Shown piece after piece: positions 31,436-40,056 of a stretch of 41,614 nucleotides of DNA; the first letter of the stretch is position 1, and every line of letters begins with the position of its first letter. The DNA comes from an uncultured Gemmiger sp. (GTDB lineage: Bacteria > Bacillota > Clostridia > Oscillospirales > Ruminococcaceae). The position numbers and the translations under genes are program-made. The notes below the pieces were generated by a model, which had not been told where the DNA came from, did not search any database, and saw only the letters and a program-made list of their open reading frames with translations. The stretch lies in contig CALXHT010000018.1 of NCBI GenBank assembly GCA_944388215.1, positions 1 to 41,614 on the forward strand, given 5' to 3'.

Positions 31436-32479
31436 ATGGAAAAAAGCTATTCTGCCAGCTACGCCGCTGCCGGCGTGGATATTACGGCCGGCTACCGCTC
31501 CGTCGAACTGATGAAGCAGTATGTGGCCCGCACGATGACCGAGAACTGCATCGGCGGTCTGGGCGGCTTCGGCGGCCTGTTTGAACTGGACTGCTCCGGC
31601 ATGGAGCATCCCGTCCTGATCTCCGGCACCGACGGCGTCGGCACCAAACTGCGCGTGGCCCAGTACATGAACAAGCACGATACCATCGGCATCGACTGCG
31701 TGGCCATGTGCGTCAACGATGTCATCTGCGCCGGTGCCAAACCGCTGGTGTTCCTGGACTACATCGCCTGCGGCAAAAACATTCCCGAGAAGATCGCCGA
31801 GATCGTCAAGGGTGTGGCCGAGGGCTGCGTCCAGGCCGGCTGCTCCCTGGTGGGCGGCGAGACCGCCGAACACCCCGGCATGATGCCGGAGGAGGAATAC
31901 GATCTGGCCGGCTTTACCGTGGGCGTGGTGGACAAGAGCAAGATCCTCGACAACTCCACCATGCAGCCCGGCGATGTGGTGCTGGCTCTGCCCTCCACCG
32001 GCGTGCATTCCAACGGTTTCTCGCTGGTGCGCAAGATCTTTGACATCGACAACCATCCCGAAGTGCTGGACAAGACCTTCGAGGGCATGGACAAGACCCT
32101 TGGTGAAGCGCTGCTGGCGCCCACCAAGATCTATGTCAAGCCGGTGCTGGCCCTGATGGAACAGGTCACCGTGAAGGGTGTTTCTCACATCACCGGCGGC
32201 GGCTTTTACGAGAACATTCCCCGCAGCCTGAAGAAGGGCTGTGCCGCCCGCATCGCCAAAGCCGATGTGCGCACCCCTGCCCTCTTCGGCGTGCTGGCCA
32301 AGGAAGGCAACGTGCCGGAGCGCGACATGTTCAACACCTTCAACATGGGTGTCGGCATGACCATCGTGGTGGCCGCCGAGGACGCCGACAAGGCGCTGGA
32401 GATTCTGCACGCCCACGGCGAGGAAGGTGCCTACCGTCTGGGCACCATCGTGGAAGGCGACGGGGTGGAACTGGTATGA
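31436..32479 (+). CDS. purM: AIR synthetase (phosphoribosylformylglycinamidine cyclo-ligase)
   Basis: A 347-residue ATP enzyme closing the imidazole ring. Seen are ISGTDGVGTKL, CVAMCVNDV, the GGETAEHPGMM loop and ALPSTGVHSNGFSLVR with HITGGGF, all typical of PurM. GATAGGAG precedes the ATG. Its stop overlaps the purN start in an ATGA arrangement, so both are translated together. Confidence 0.97.
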   Translation: MEKSYSASYAAAGVDITAGYRSVELMKQYVARTMTENCIGGLGGFGGLFELDCSGMEHPVLISGTDGVGTKLRVAQYMNKHDTIGIDCVAMCVNDVICAGAKPLVFLDYIACGKNIPEKIAEIVKGVAEGCVQAGCSLVGGETAEHPGMMPEEEYDLAGFTVGVVDKSKILDNSTMQPGDVVLALPSTGVHSNGFSLVRKIFDIDNHPEVLDKTFEGMDKTLGEALLAPTKIYVKPVLALMEQVTVKGVSHITGGGFYENIPRSLKKGCAARIAKADVRTPALFGVLAKEGNVPERDMFNTFNMGVGMTIVVAAEDADKALEILHAHGEEGAYRLGTIVEGDGVELV

Positions 32480-33069
32480 AGCGTGTAGCTGTACTGGTAT
32501 CCGGCGGCGGCACCAATCTGCAGGCCCTGCTGGAGAGCGAAGCCCGGGGTGAAAACCCCAATGGCAAGATCGTGCTGGTGGTGGCCAGCAAACCCGGCGT
32601 GTATGCCCTGGAACGGGCCGCCAACTTCGGTGTGGAAAGCGCCGTGGTGGCCCGCAAGGAATACCCCGACAGCGAGGCCTTCGACACCGCCCTGCTGGAC
32701 ACCCTGCAAAGCCACCAGATCGATGTGGTGGTGCTGGCCGGGTTCCTCTCGGTGCTGGGTCCCCGCGTGATCGAAGCCTACCCCAACCGCATCCTCAACG
32801 TACACCCCAGCCTGATCCCCAGCTTCTGCGGCCCCGGCTTTTACGGCCTGCGGGTCCACGAAGCGGCCCTGGCCCGGGGCGTGAAGGTGACCGGCGCCAC
32901 CGTGCATCTGGTCAACGAGGAATGCGACGGCGGCCCCATTCTGCTCCAGAAAGCCGTGGCAGTACAGCCCGGCGATACCCCTGAAGTGCTGCAGAAGCGC
33001 GTGATGGTGGAAGCGGAATGGAAACTGCTGCCCAAGGCTCTGGCCATGGTTTGCAACGACGAGGTGTAA
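32476..33069 (+). CDS. purN: GAR formyltransferase (10-formyl-THF dependent)
   Basis: A 197-residue enzyme formylating GAR with 10-formyl-THF. Catalytic Asn and His are in RILNVHPSLIPSF, the catalytic Asp in NEECDGGPI, and the phosphate loop is VSGGGTNLQALL. The formyl donor comes from the Fhs enzyme encoded to the left. The start overlaps purM by four bases, and GGTGGAACTGG precedes the ATG. Confidence 0.96.
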   Translation: MKRVAVLVSGGGTNLQALLESEARGENPNGKIVLVVASKPGVYALERAANFGVESAVVARKEYPDSEAFDTALLDTLQSHQIDVVVLAGFLSVLGPRVIEAYPNRILNVHPSLIPSFCGPGFYGLRVHEAALARGVKVTGATVHLVNEECDGGPILLQKAVAVQPGDTPEVLQKRVMVEAEWKLLPKALAMVCNDEV

Positions 33070-33073
33070 TGCA

Positions 33074-33808
33074 ATGAAAAAGAATCTGTACAAATATCTG
33101 GCCGGCAACGAATATCCCGGCCGCGGCATTGTGCTGGGCCGCACCCCCGACGGCCAGAAGGCGATCATCGCCTACTGGATCATGGGACGCAGTGCCAACA
33201 GCCGCAACCGTGTGTTTGAGGCGATCCCGGGCGGCATCCGCACGGTGGCTGCCGATCCGGCCAAACTGGAAGATCCCCATTTGATCATCTACAATGCGGT
33301 GCTGACTCACCGGGAGACCACCATTGTCACCAACGGCGACCAGACCGATACCATCGCCCATTTCATGAACGAGAACCTCTTCCCCGGCTACAGCTTCGAG
33401 GCCGCCCTGGCCACCCGCACCTACGAGGATGACGCGCCCAACTTCACGCCGCGCATCTCCGGCGTGGTGGATATGCGCAGTGGTGCCTACAAGCTGTCCA
33501 TCCTCAAGAGCTGCGACGGCAATGCCGCCAGCGTCCAGCGCCAGACCTTCGACTACCCCCAGCCGGTGGCGGGCGAGGGCCATTTCATCAGCACCTACCT
33601 GAAAAATGGCGCCCCCATCCCCAGCTACGCAGGGGAACCCATGCGGGTGACCATCGACGAGAACGACGGCGCCGAATTTGCCGGCAAGCTGTGGGAGTCC
33701 CTCAATGAGGACAACAAGGTCAGCCTCTTTGTGCGGACCATCACGCTGGAGACCGGCGATTACGAAGATACCATTCTGAACAAATACAATGCGGTGGAGG
33801 GTGAATAA
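33074..33808 (+). CDS. purO: IMP cyclohydrolase, PurO type
   Basis: A 244-residue protein of the PurO-like IMP cyclohydrolase family, first known from archaea and unrelated in fold to the N-terminal domain of PurH. It closes FAICAR to IMP, the last step. Visible family traits are an N-terminal NEYPGRGIVLG segment, AYWIMGRSANSRNR and FTPRISGVVD. GAGGTGTAA precedes the ATG. Its stop is joined directly to the next start (TAAATG), which encodes the formyltransferase that makes its substrate. Confidence 0.9.
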   Translation: MKKNLYKYLAGNEYPGRGIVLGRTPDGQKAIIAYWIMGRSANSRNRVFEAIPGGIRTVAADPAKLEDPHLIIYNAVLTHRETTIVTNGDQTDTIAHFMNENLFPGYSFEAALATRTYEDDAPNFTPRISGVVDMRSGAYKLSILKSCDGNAASVQRQTFDYPQPVAGEGHFISTYLKNGAPIPSYAGEPMRVTIDENDGAEFAGKLWESLNEDNKVSLFVRTITLETGDYEDTILNKYNAVEGE

Positions 33809-34990
33809 ATGAAAGAATTTCAACTGAAATACGGCACCAACCCCAACCAGAAGCCCGCTCGCATTTATATGGCGGACGGCAGTGAGCTCCCGGTGGAGAT
33901 CCTCAACGGCCGTCCGGGCTACATCAACTTTCTTGATGCGCTCAACTCCTGGCAGCTGGTGCGCGACCTGAAAAAGGCGCTGGGTATGCCGGCGGCTGCC
34001 AGCTTCAAGCATGTCTCCCCTGCCGGCGCGGCCATTGGCCTGCCGCTGGATGACACGCTGCGCGCCATGTACCACGTGGACGCTGACGCCGAACTGACCC
34101 CGCTGGCCTGCGCCTACGCCCGCGCCCGCGGTGCCGACCGTATGTCCAGCTTCGGCGACTGGATCGCCCTGTCCGATGTGTGCGACCTGGCCACCGCCAA
34201 GCTCATCAAGCATGAGGTCAGCGACGGCATTATTGCCCCCGGCTACGATGCCGATGCCCTGGAAGTGCTGAAGTCCAAGAAGAAGGGCAACTACAACATT
34301 GTGGCCATCGATCCCGACTATGAGCCCGCCAAGCTGGAGACCCGCACCGTCTTTGGTGTGACCTTCGAGCAGGGCCGCCAGGATCTGGACATCTCGGATG
34401 CCACCATGCTGCAGAACATCGTCACCGAAAGCAAGGAGATCAGCGCCGAGCAGCGCCGCGACCTGATCATCAGCCTGATTGTACTGAAGTACACCCAGTC
34501 CAACAGCGTCTGCTACGTGCAGGACGGCCAGACCATCGGCGTGGGTGCCGGCCAGCAGAGCCGCATCCACTGCACCCGCCTGGCGGGCCAGAAGGCCGAC
34601 AACTGGCAGCTGCGCCACATGCCCAAGGTGCTGAACCTGCCCTTCCGGGAGGATATCTCCAAGCCCAACCGGGACAACGCCATCGATGTCTACATCGGCG
34701 ACACGCCGGAGGATGTCATCGGCGATGATGTCTGGGCCGAGACCTTCACCGAGCAGCCCGCGCCCCTCACCGCGGAAGAAAAGCGCGCCTGGCTGGACAA
34801 GGTCACCGGCGTTTCTCTGGGCAGCGACGCCTTCTTCCCCTTTGGCGACAACATCGAGCGCGCCCGCCGCAGCGGCGTGACTGCCATCGTGCAGCCGGGC
34901 GGTTCCATCCGCGACCAGCAGGTCATCGACACCTGCAACCGCTTCGGTATTGCCATGGCCTTCTGCGGCATCCGGCTGTTCCATCACTAA
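33809..34990 (+). CDS. purH: Stand-alone AICAR formyltransferase (PurH C-terminal domain only)
   Basis: A 393-residue protein equal to the AICAR transformylase half of PurH, formylating AICAR with 10-formyl-THF. The active-site Lys-His pair is in FKHVSPAGAA, and the C-terminal SDAFFPFGDNIERA and PGGSIRDQ blocks are typical. The 200-residue IMP-cyclohydrolase domain of normal PurH (about 520 residues) is absent, and its place is taken by the adjacent purO. The natural N-terminus follows the purO stop at once, so this is not a truncation. SEED-type annotations name this form purV. Confidence 0.93.
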   Translation: MKEFQLKYGTNPNQKPARIYMADGSELPVEILNGRPGYINFLDALNSWQLVRDLKKALGMPAAASFKHVSPAGAAIGLPLDDTLRAMYHVDADAELTPLACAYARARGADRMSSFGDWIALSDVCDLATAKLIKHEVSDGIIAPGYDADALEVLKSKKKGNYNIVAIDPDYEPAKLETRTVFGVTFEQGRQDLDISDATMLQNIVTESKEISAEQRRDLIISLIVLKYTQSNSVCYVQDGQTIGVGAGQQSRIHCTRLAGQKADNWQLRHMPKVLNLPFREDISKPNRDNAIDVYIGDTPEDVIGDDVWAETFTEQPAPLTAEEKRAWLDKVTGVSLGSDAFFPFGDNIERARRSGVTAIVQPGGSIRDQQVIDTCNRFGIAMAFCGIRLFHH

Positions 34991-35002
34991 AAATCGCACT
35001 TG

Positions 35003-35031
35003 CCTGCGGCGTTTTTTCGTCGCGGGCAGTT
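35003..35031 (+). other. Small hairpin between purH and purD
   Basis: TGCCTGCG and CGCGGGCA can form an 8-bp stem in the 62-base gap, with T-run inside the loop rather than after the stem. It is more likely an mRNA-stability element than a terminator. Confidence 0.35.
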
Positions 35032-35052
35032 GTGCTGTCAAAGGAGTTCAGT

Positions 35053-36339
35053 ATGAAGATTCTCGTTGTTGGCGGCGGCGGGCGTGAACACGCCATCATC
35101 CGCGCGCTGAAACAAAGTCCCCAATGCACCGAAATCTGGTGCGCTCCCGGCAACGGCGGCATCAGCTATGATGCCCGCTGCAAGGCCATTCCCGCCACCG
35201 ACGTGGAGGCCATGGTCGCCTTTGCCAAAGAGGAAGCCTTTGACTATGTGGTCGTTGCCCAGGACGACCCGCTGGCACTGGGCATGGTGGACGCCCTGGC
35301 GGCTGTGGGCATTCCCGCCTTCGGCCCCGACAAGGCGGCGGCCCGCATCGAGGCCAGCAAGGTGTTCAGCAAGAACCTGATGCAGAAATACGGCATTCCC
35401 ACCGCCGACTATACGGTGTTTGACGATCCCGCCAAGGTCGTGGCCTACGTGGAGGAGAAGAACAAATACCCGGTGGTCATCAAGGCGGACGGCCTGGCCC
35501 TGGGCAAGGGCGTTCTGATCTGCCAGAACCACGACGACGTGGTGGAGGCCGTGAAGGAGATCATGCTGGACAAAAAGTTCGGCGCTTCCGGCAACCATGT
35601 GGTGGTGGAAGAGTTCCTCACCGGCCCCGAGGTCAGCGTGCTGTCCTTCTGCGACGGCAAGACCGTCAAGCCGATGGTGTCCAGCATGGACCACAAACGC
35701 GCCCTGGACGGCGACCAGGGTCTCAACACCGGCGGCATGGGCACGGTGGCCCCCAACCCCTACTACACCAAGGAAGTGGCCGACCGCTGCATGAAGGAGA
35801 TCTTCCTGCCCACGGTGGCCGCCATGCAGGCCGAAGGCTGCCCCTTCAAGGGCTGCCTCTACTTCGGCCTGATGCTGACCCCCGATGGTCCCAAGGTCAT
35901 CGAGTACAACTGCCGTTTCGGTGACCCCGAGACCCAGGTGGTCCTGCCGCTGCTGGAAAGCGATCTGCTCACCGTTATGCAGGCTACCACCAACGGCACG
36001 CTGGCGAAAACCGAAGTCAAGTTCCGCGACGGTGCCGCAGCCTGTGTCATTCTGGCCAGCGGTGGCTATCCCCTGGCCTACGAAAAGGGCAAGGAAATCA
36101 CCGGCCTTACCGAGGGACAGCTGCCCGGCTGCGCCGATGTGACGGTCTACCATGCCGGCACGGCGCTGAAGGACGGCAAGCTCGTCACCAACGGCGGCCG
36201 CGTGCTGGGTGTGACCGCCACGGCGGATACCCTGCCCGAGGCGCTGAAGAAGGCTTACGCCGCCAGCGAAAACATTCATTTTGACAAACTGCATAAGCGC
36301 AGCGACATCGGTGCCCGTGCACTGGCTGCCATGCAGTAA
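35053..36339 (+). CDS. purD: GAR synthetase (phosphoribosylamine-glycine ligase)
   Basis: A 428-residue ATP-grasp enzyme joining phosphoribosylamine with glycine. Seen are ILVVGGGGREHAI at the N-terminus, YPVVIKADGLALGKGV, EEFLTGPEVSVL, NTGGMGTVAP and the metal-binding EYNCRFGDPETQ. The ATG at 35053 has AAGGAG at good spacing; an in-frame start 21 bases earlier has none. Its unstable substrate is made by PurF of the same operon. Confidence 0.97.
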   Translation: MKILVVGGGGREHAIIRALKQSPQCTEIWCAPGNGGISYDARCKAIPATDVEAMVAFAKEEAFDYVVVAQDDPLALGMVDALAAVGIPAFGPDKAAARIEASKVFSKNLMQKYGIPTADYTVFDDPAKVVAYVEEKNKYPVVIKADGLALGKGVLICQNHDDVVEAVKEIMLDKKFGASGNHVVVEEFLTGPEVSVLSFCDGKTVKPMVSSMDHKRALDGDQGLNTGGMGTVAPNPYYTKEVADRCMKEIFLPTVAAMQAEGCPFKGCLYFGLMLTPDGPKVIEYNCRFGDPETQVVLPLLESDLLTVMQATTNGTLAKTEVKFRDGAAACVILASGGYPLAYEKGKEITGLTEGQLPGCADVTVYHAGTALKDGKLVTNGGRVLGVTATADTLPEALKKAYAASENIHFDKLHKRSDIGARALAAMQ

Positions 36340-36354
36340 CCGGGAGGCAATATA

Positions 36355-39300
36355 ATGGTATATCGGATTTATGTTGAGAAAAAGCCCGGCTTCGACGGCG
36401 AAGCCCAGGGTCTGTTCCATGAGTTGGTAGACCTGCTGGGCATCACCCGGCTGAAAGGTCTGCGGCTGATCAACCGCTACGACGTGGAGGGCATCGACGA
36501 GGAACTTTTCCAGAAGGCCATTCCCACCGTCTTCAGCGAACCCCCTGTGGACGTGACCTACAAGGAACTGCCCGCGGCTGCCACCGTCTTTGCGGTGGAA
36601 TACCTGCCCGGCCAGTTCGACCAGCGCGCTGACTCCGCCAGCCAGTGCATCCAGCTGCTGAGCCAGGGCGAGCGCCCCGACGTGCGCAGCGCCCGGGTGT
36701 ATCTGCTGGACGGCGAGCTGACCGACGAGGACCTGGCCGCCATCAAGAAGTATGTCATCAACCCTGTGGAGGCCCGTGAAGCCAGCCTGGAGCCCCGCGC
36801 CACCCTGAAGATGGAGTTTGCCATCCCCACCGCGGTGGAGACCCTCGACGGCTTCACCGCCCTGGACGAGGATGCCCTGGAGGCGTTCCGCAACGAGAAG
36901 GGCCTGGCCATGGACCATGCCGACATCGTCTTCTGCCAGGACTACTTCAAGAGCGAGCACCGGGATCCCACCATCACCGAGATCCGCCTCATCGACACCT
37001 ACTGGTCGGACCACTGCCGCCACACCACCTTCGGCACCATCCTGGACGATGTGAAGATTGACGACGAGCTGGTCCAGGCCGCCTTTGACCGCTATATGGC
37101 TCTGCGGGAGGAGACCGGCCGCGACAAGAAGAACCGCACCCTGATGGACTGCGCCACCATCGGTGCCAAGGCGCTGAAGCAGCGCGGCATCCTGAAGAAT
37201 CTGGACGAGAGCGAGGAGATCAACGCCTGCACCGTCAAGATTAAGTGCGATGTGGACGGCGAACTGCAGGACTGGCTGTTCCTGTTCAAGAACGAGACCC
37301 ACAACCATCCCACCGAGATCGAGCCCTTCGGCGGTGCCGCCACCTGCATCGGCGGCGCCATCCGCGATCCCCTGTCCGGCCGCAGCTACGTCTACCAGGC
37401 CATGCGTGTGACCGGCGCCGGTGACCCGCTGAAGCCCGTCTCGGAGACCATGCCCGGCAAACTGCCCCAGCGCAAGCTGGTGACCACCGCCGCGGCAGGC
37501 TACTCCAGCTACGGCAACCAGATCGGTCTGGCCACCGGCCAGGTGGCCGAGCTCTATCACCCCGGCTATGTGGCCAAGCGCATGGAGATCGGCGCCGTGG
37601 TGGGCGCCACGCCGGCCAACCATGTCCGCCGCGAAGAGCCCGCCCCCGGTGACGTGGTCATCCTGCTGGGCGGCCGCACCGGCCGTGACGGCATCGGCGG
37701 TGCCACCGGTTCCTCCAAGGCCCACAAACTCACCAGCCTGGAGACCTGCGGCGCCGAGGTGCAGAAGGGCAACGCCCCCATCGAGCGCAAACTGCAGCGT
37801 CTGTTCCGCCGTGAGGATGCCTGCCGCCTGATCAAGCGCTGCAACGACTTCGGCGCCGGCGGTGTTTCGGTGGCCATCGGCGAGCTGGCCGACGGCCTGC
37901 GCATCGATCTGAACAAGGTCACCAAGAAATACGAAGGCCTGGACGGCACCGAACTGGCCATCAGCGAGAGCCAGGAGCGTATGGCTGTGGCTGTGGCCGC
38001 CGAGGATGCCGATACCTTCATCGGCTATGCCCATGAGGAAAACCTGGAGGCCACCGTGGTCGCCACTGTGACCGAAGAGAAGCGGATGCGCGAGATCTGG
38101 AACGGCAAGGCCATTGTGGATCTGTCCCGTGAGTTCCTCAACTCCAACGGCGCCGAGCGCCACGCCGATGTGCACATCCTGCCGGGCCATGTCTGGCAGC
38201 CCCAGTGGGCCGGTTCCACCTTTGAAGAGAAGATGGAGAACCTGGTCTCCGACCTCAATGTCTGCAGCCAGAAGGGTCTGGGCGAGCGTTTCGACTCCAC
38301 CATCGGTGCCGCCACCGTCCTGATGCCCTACGGCGGCAAGTATCAGCTGACCCCCGCCATGGCCATGGCCGCCAAACTGCCGGTGGACGGCGAAACCACC
38401 ACCTGCTCCGGCATGGCCTGGGGCTTCAACCCCTATCTGTCCGAAGCGGATCCCTACCGCGGTGCCTACCTGGCCGTGGTGGAGAGCGTAACCAAGCTGG
38501 TCTGCGCCGGCTTCCACCACAAGGACATGTACCTGACCTTCCAAGAATACTTCGAGCACATGAACGACGATCCCACCCGCTGGGGCAAACCGCTGGCGGC
38601 TCTGCTGGGCGCCCTGGATGCCCAGATGGGCCTGGGCATCGCCTCCATCGGCGGCAAGGACTCCATGTCCGGCAGCTTTGAAGGTTTGGACGTGCCGCCT
38701 ACGCTGGTCAGCTTTGCCACCGCCATCGGCAACGTGAAGGATGTGCAGAGCCCCGAATTCAAGAAAGCCAACAGCTCGGTGGTCATGCTGCGCCCGCAGT
38801 ACAAGGATGGCCTGCCGGAGATCGGCAGCCTGATCTCCATCTACAAGACCGTGGAGCAGATGATCGACGAGGGCAAGGTCCTGGCGGCCGCCACCCCCGG
38901 CTACGGCTGTGTGGCCGAGGCCCTGTTCAAGATGTGTGTGGGCAACCATGTGGGCCTGCAGCTGAGCAATGCTCTCAAGCTGGATGATCTGTTCAAACCC
39001 GCCTACGGTGCGGTGATTCTGGAACTGCTGGATCCCGCAGCCGGCGAATTCCTGGGCTTCACCACGGTGGATTACACGCTGGAAGCAGAGGGCAACAAGA
39101 TCGATCTGGCTCACCTGCAGGAGCTGTGGGAAGCCAAGCTGGAGCCTGTCTTCCCCTACCGCAAGAAGGGCGATCACGTACAGGCGCTGAACTATGAGTG
39201 CAGCATGATGGACCGCGTGGCTCCCGCCGTGCGCCTGGCCACTCCCCGCGTGATCATTCCCGTCTTCCCCGGCACCAACTGCGAGTACGATACCGCCCGC

Positions 39301-40041
39301 GCCTTCCGCCGTGCCGGCGGTGACCCCCATGTGCTGGTGCTGAAGAACCTGACCCCCGCCGACGTGGCCGAGAGCTGCGAAGCGCTGGTCAAGGAACTGG
39401 ATGAGGCGCAGATCCTCATGCTGCCGGGCGGCTTCTCGGGCGGCGACGAACCCGATGGTTCCGCCAAGTTTATTGCGGCCTTCTTCCGCGCTCCCGCCGT
39501 GGCCGATGCCGTCAACCGTCTGCTCAACCAGCGTGACGGCCTGGCCCTGGGCATCTGCAACGGCTTCCAGGCTCTCATCAAGCTGGGTCTTGTCCCCTAC
39601 GGCGAGATCCGTCCCATCACCGAGAATGATCCCACGCTGACCTTCAACACCATCCACCGCCACCAGAGCATGCTGGTCCGCACCCGCATTGCCAGCAACA
39701 AGAGCCCCTGGCTGAGCGAATGCGATATCAACGACGAGCACCTGATTGCCATCAGCCATGGCGAGGGCCGTTTCGTCTGCAACGACGACCTGCTCCAGAA
39801 GCTGATCGCCAACGGCCAGATCGCCACCCAGTATGTGGATCTGACCTGCCAGCCCACCATGGATCTGCGCTACAACCCCAACGGCTCGGTGCTGGCCATC
39901 GAGGGCATCACCAGCCCCGACGGCCGTGTCTTCGGCAAGATGGGTCACAGCGAGCGTACCGGCAACCAGCTGTACAAGAATGTGACCGGCGACAAGTATC
40001 AGCCCATCTTCGAGGGCGGCGTCAACTACTTCAAGCTGTAA
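36355..40041 (+). CDS. purL: FGAM synthase, large single-chain type
   Basis: A 1228-residue single-chain enzyme turning FGAR into FGAM with ATP and glutamine. Order: N-terminal PurS-like part (about 1-160), two AIR-synthetase-like halves (ETHNHPTEIEPFGGAATCIG near residue 320; SIGGKDSMSG near 765) and a C-terminal class I glutaminase with Cys1068 (LGICNGFQ) and His1198/Glu1200 (MGHSER). It replaces the three-gene purS-purQ-purL system common in other Firmicutes, which is absent here. GGGAGG lies before the ATG. The clostridial form is a little shorter than the roughly 1300-residue enterobacterial one. Confidence 0.96.
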   Translation: MVYRIYVEKKPGFDGEAQGLFHELVDLLGITRLKGLRLINRYDVEGIDEELFQKAIPTVFSEPPVDVTYKELPAAATVFAVEYLPGQFDQRADSASQCIQLLSQGERPDVRSARVYLLDGELTDEDLAAIKKYVINPVEAREASLEPRATLKMEFAIPTAVETLDGFTALDEDALEAFRNEKGLAMDHADIVFCQDYFKSEHRDPTITEIRLIDTYWSDHCRHTTFGTILDDVKIDDELVQAAFDRYMALREETGRDKKNRTLMDCATIGAKALKQRGILKNLDESEEINACTVKIKCDVDGELQDWLFLFKNETHNHPTEIEPFGGAATCIGGAIRDPLSGRSYVYQAMRVTGAGDPLKPVSETMPGKLPQRKLVTTAAAGYSSYGNQIGLATGQVAELYHPGYVAKRMEIGAVVGATPANHVRREEPAPGDVVILLGGRTGRDGIGGATGSSKAHKLTSLETCGAEVQKGNAPIERKLQRLFRREDACRLIKRCNDFGAGGVSVAIGELADGLRIDLNKVTKKYEGLDGTELAISESQERMAVAVAAEDADTFIGYAHEENLEATVVATVTEEKRMREIWNGKAIVDLSREFLNSNGAERHADVHILPGHVWQPQWAGSTFEEKMENLVSDLNVCSQKGLGERFDSTIGAATVLMPYGGKYQLTPAMAMAAKLPVDGETTTCSGMAWGFNPYLSEADPYRGAYLAVVESVTKLVCAGFHHKDMYLTFQEYFEHMNDDPTRWGKPLAALLGALDAQMGLGIASIGGKDSMSGSFEGLDVPPTLVSFATAIGNVKDVQSPEFKKANSSVVMLRPQYKDGLPEIGSLISIYKTVEQMIDEGKVLAAATPGYGCVAEALFKMCVGNHVGLQLSNALKLDDLFKPAYGAVILELLDPAAGEFLGFTTVDYTLEAEGNKIDLAHLQELWEAKLEPVFPYRKKGDHVQALNYECSMMDRVAPAVRLATPRVIIPVFPGTNCEYDTARAFRRAGGDPHVLVLKNLTPADVAESCEALVKELDEAQILMLPGGFSGGDEPDGSAKFIAAFFRAPAVADAVNRLLNQRDGLALGICNGFQALIKLGLVPYGEIRPITENDPTLTFNTIHRHQSMLVRTRIASNKSPWLSECDINDEHLIAISHGEGRFVCNDDLLQKLIANGQIATQYVDLTCQPTMDLRYNPNGSVLAIEGITSPDGRVFGKMGHSERTGNQLYKNVTGDKYQPIFEGGVNYFKL

Positions 40042-40056
40042 GAAAGGGATTTCGCA

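Noticed and set aside
29843-32416. An 857-codon minus-strand open frame opposite purF and purM
   Set aside because: Same cause: an antisense shadow of strongly supported enzymes.
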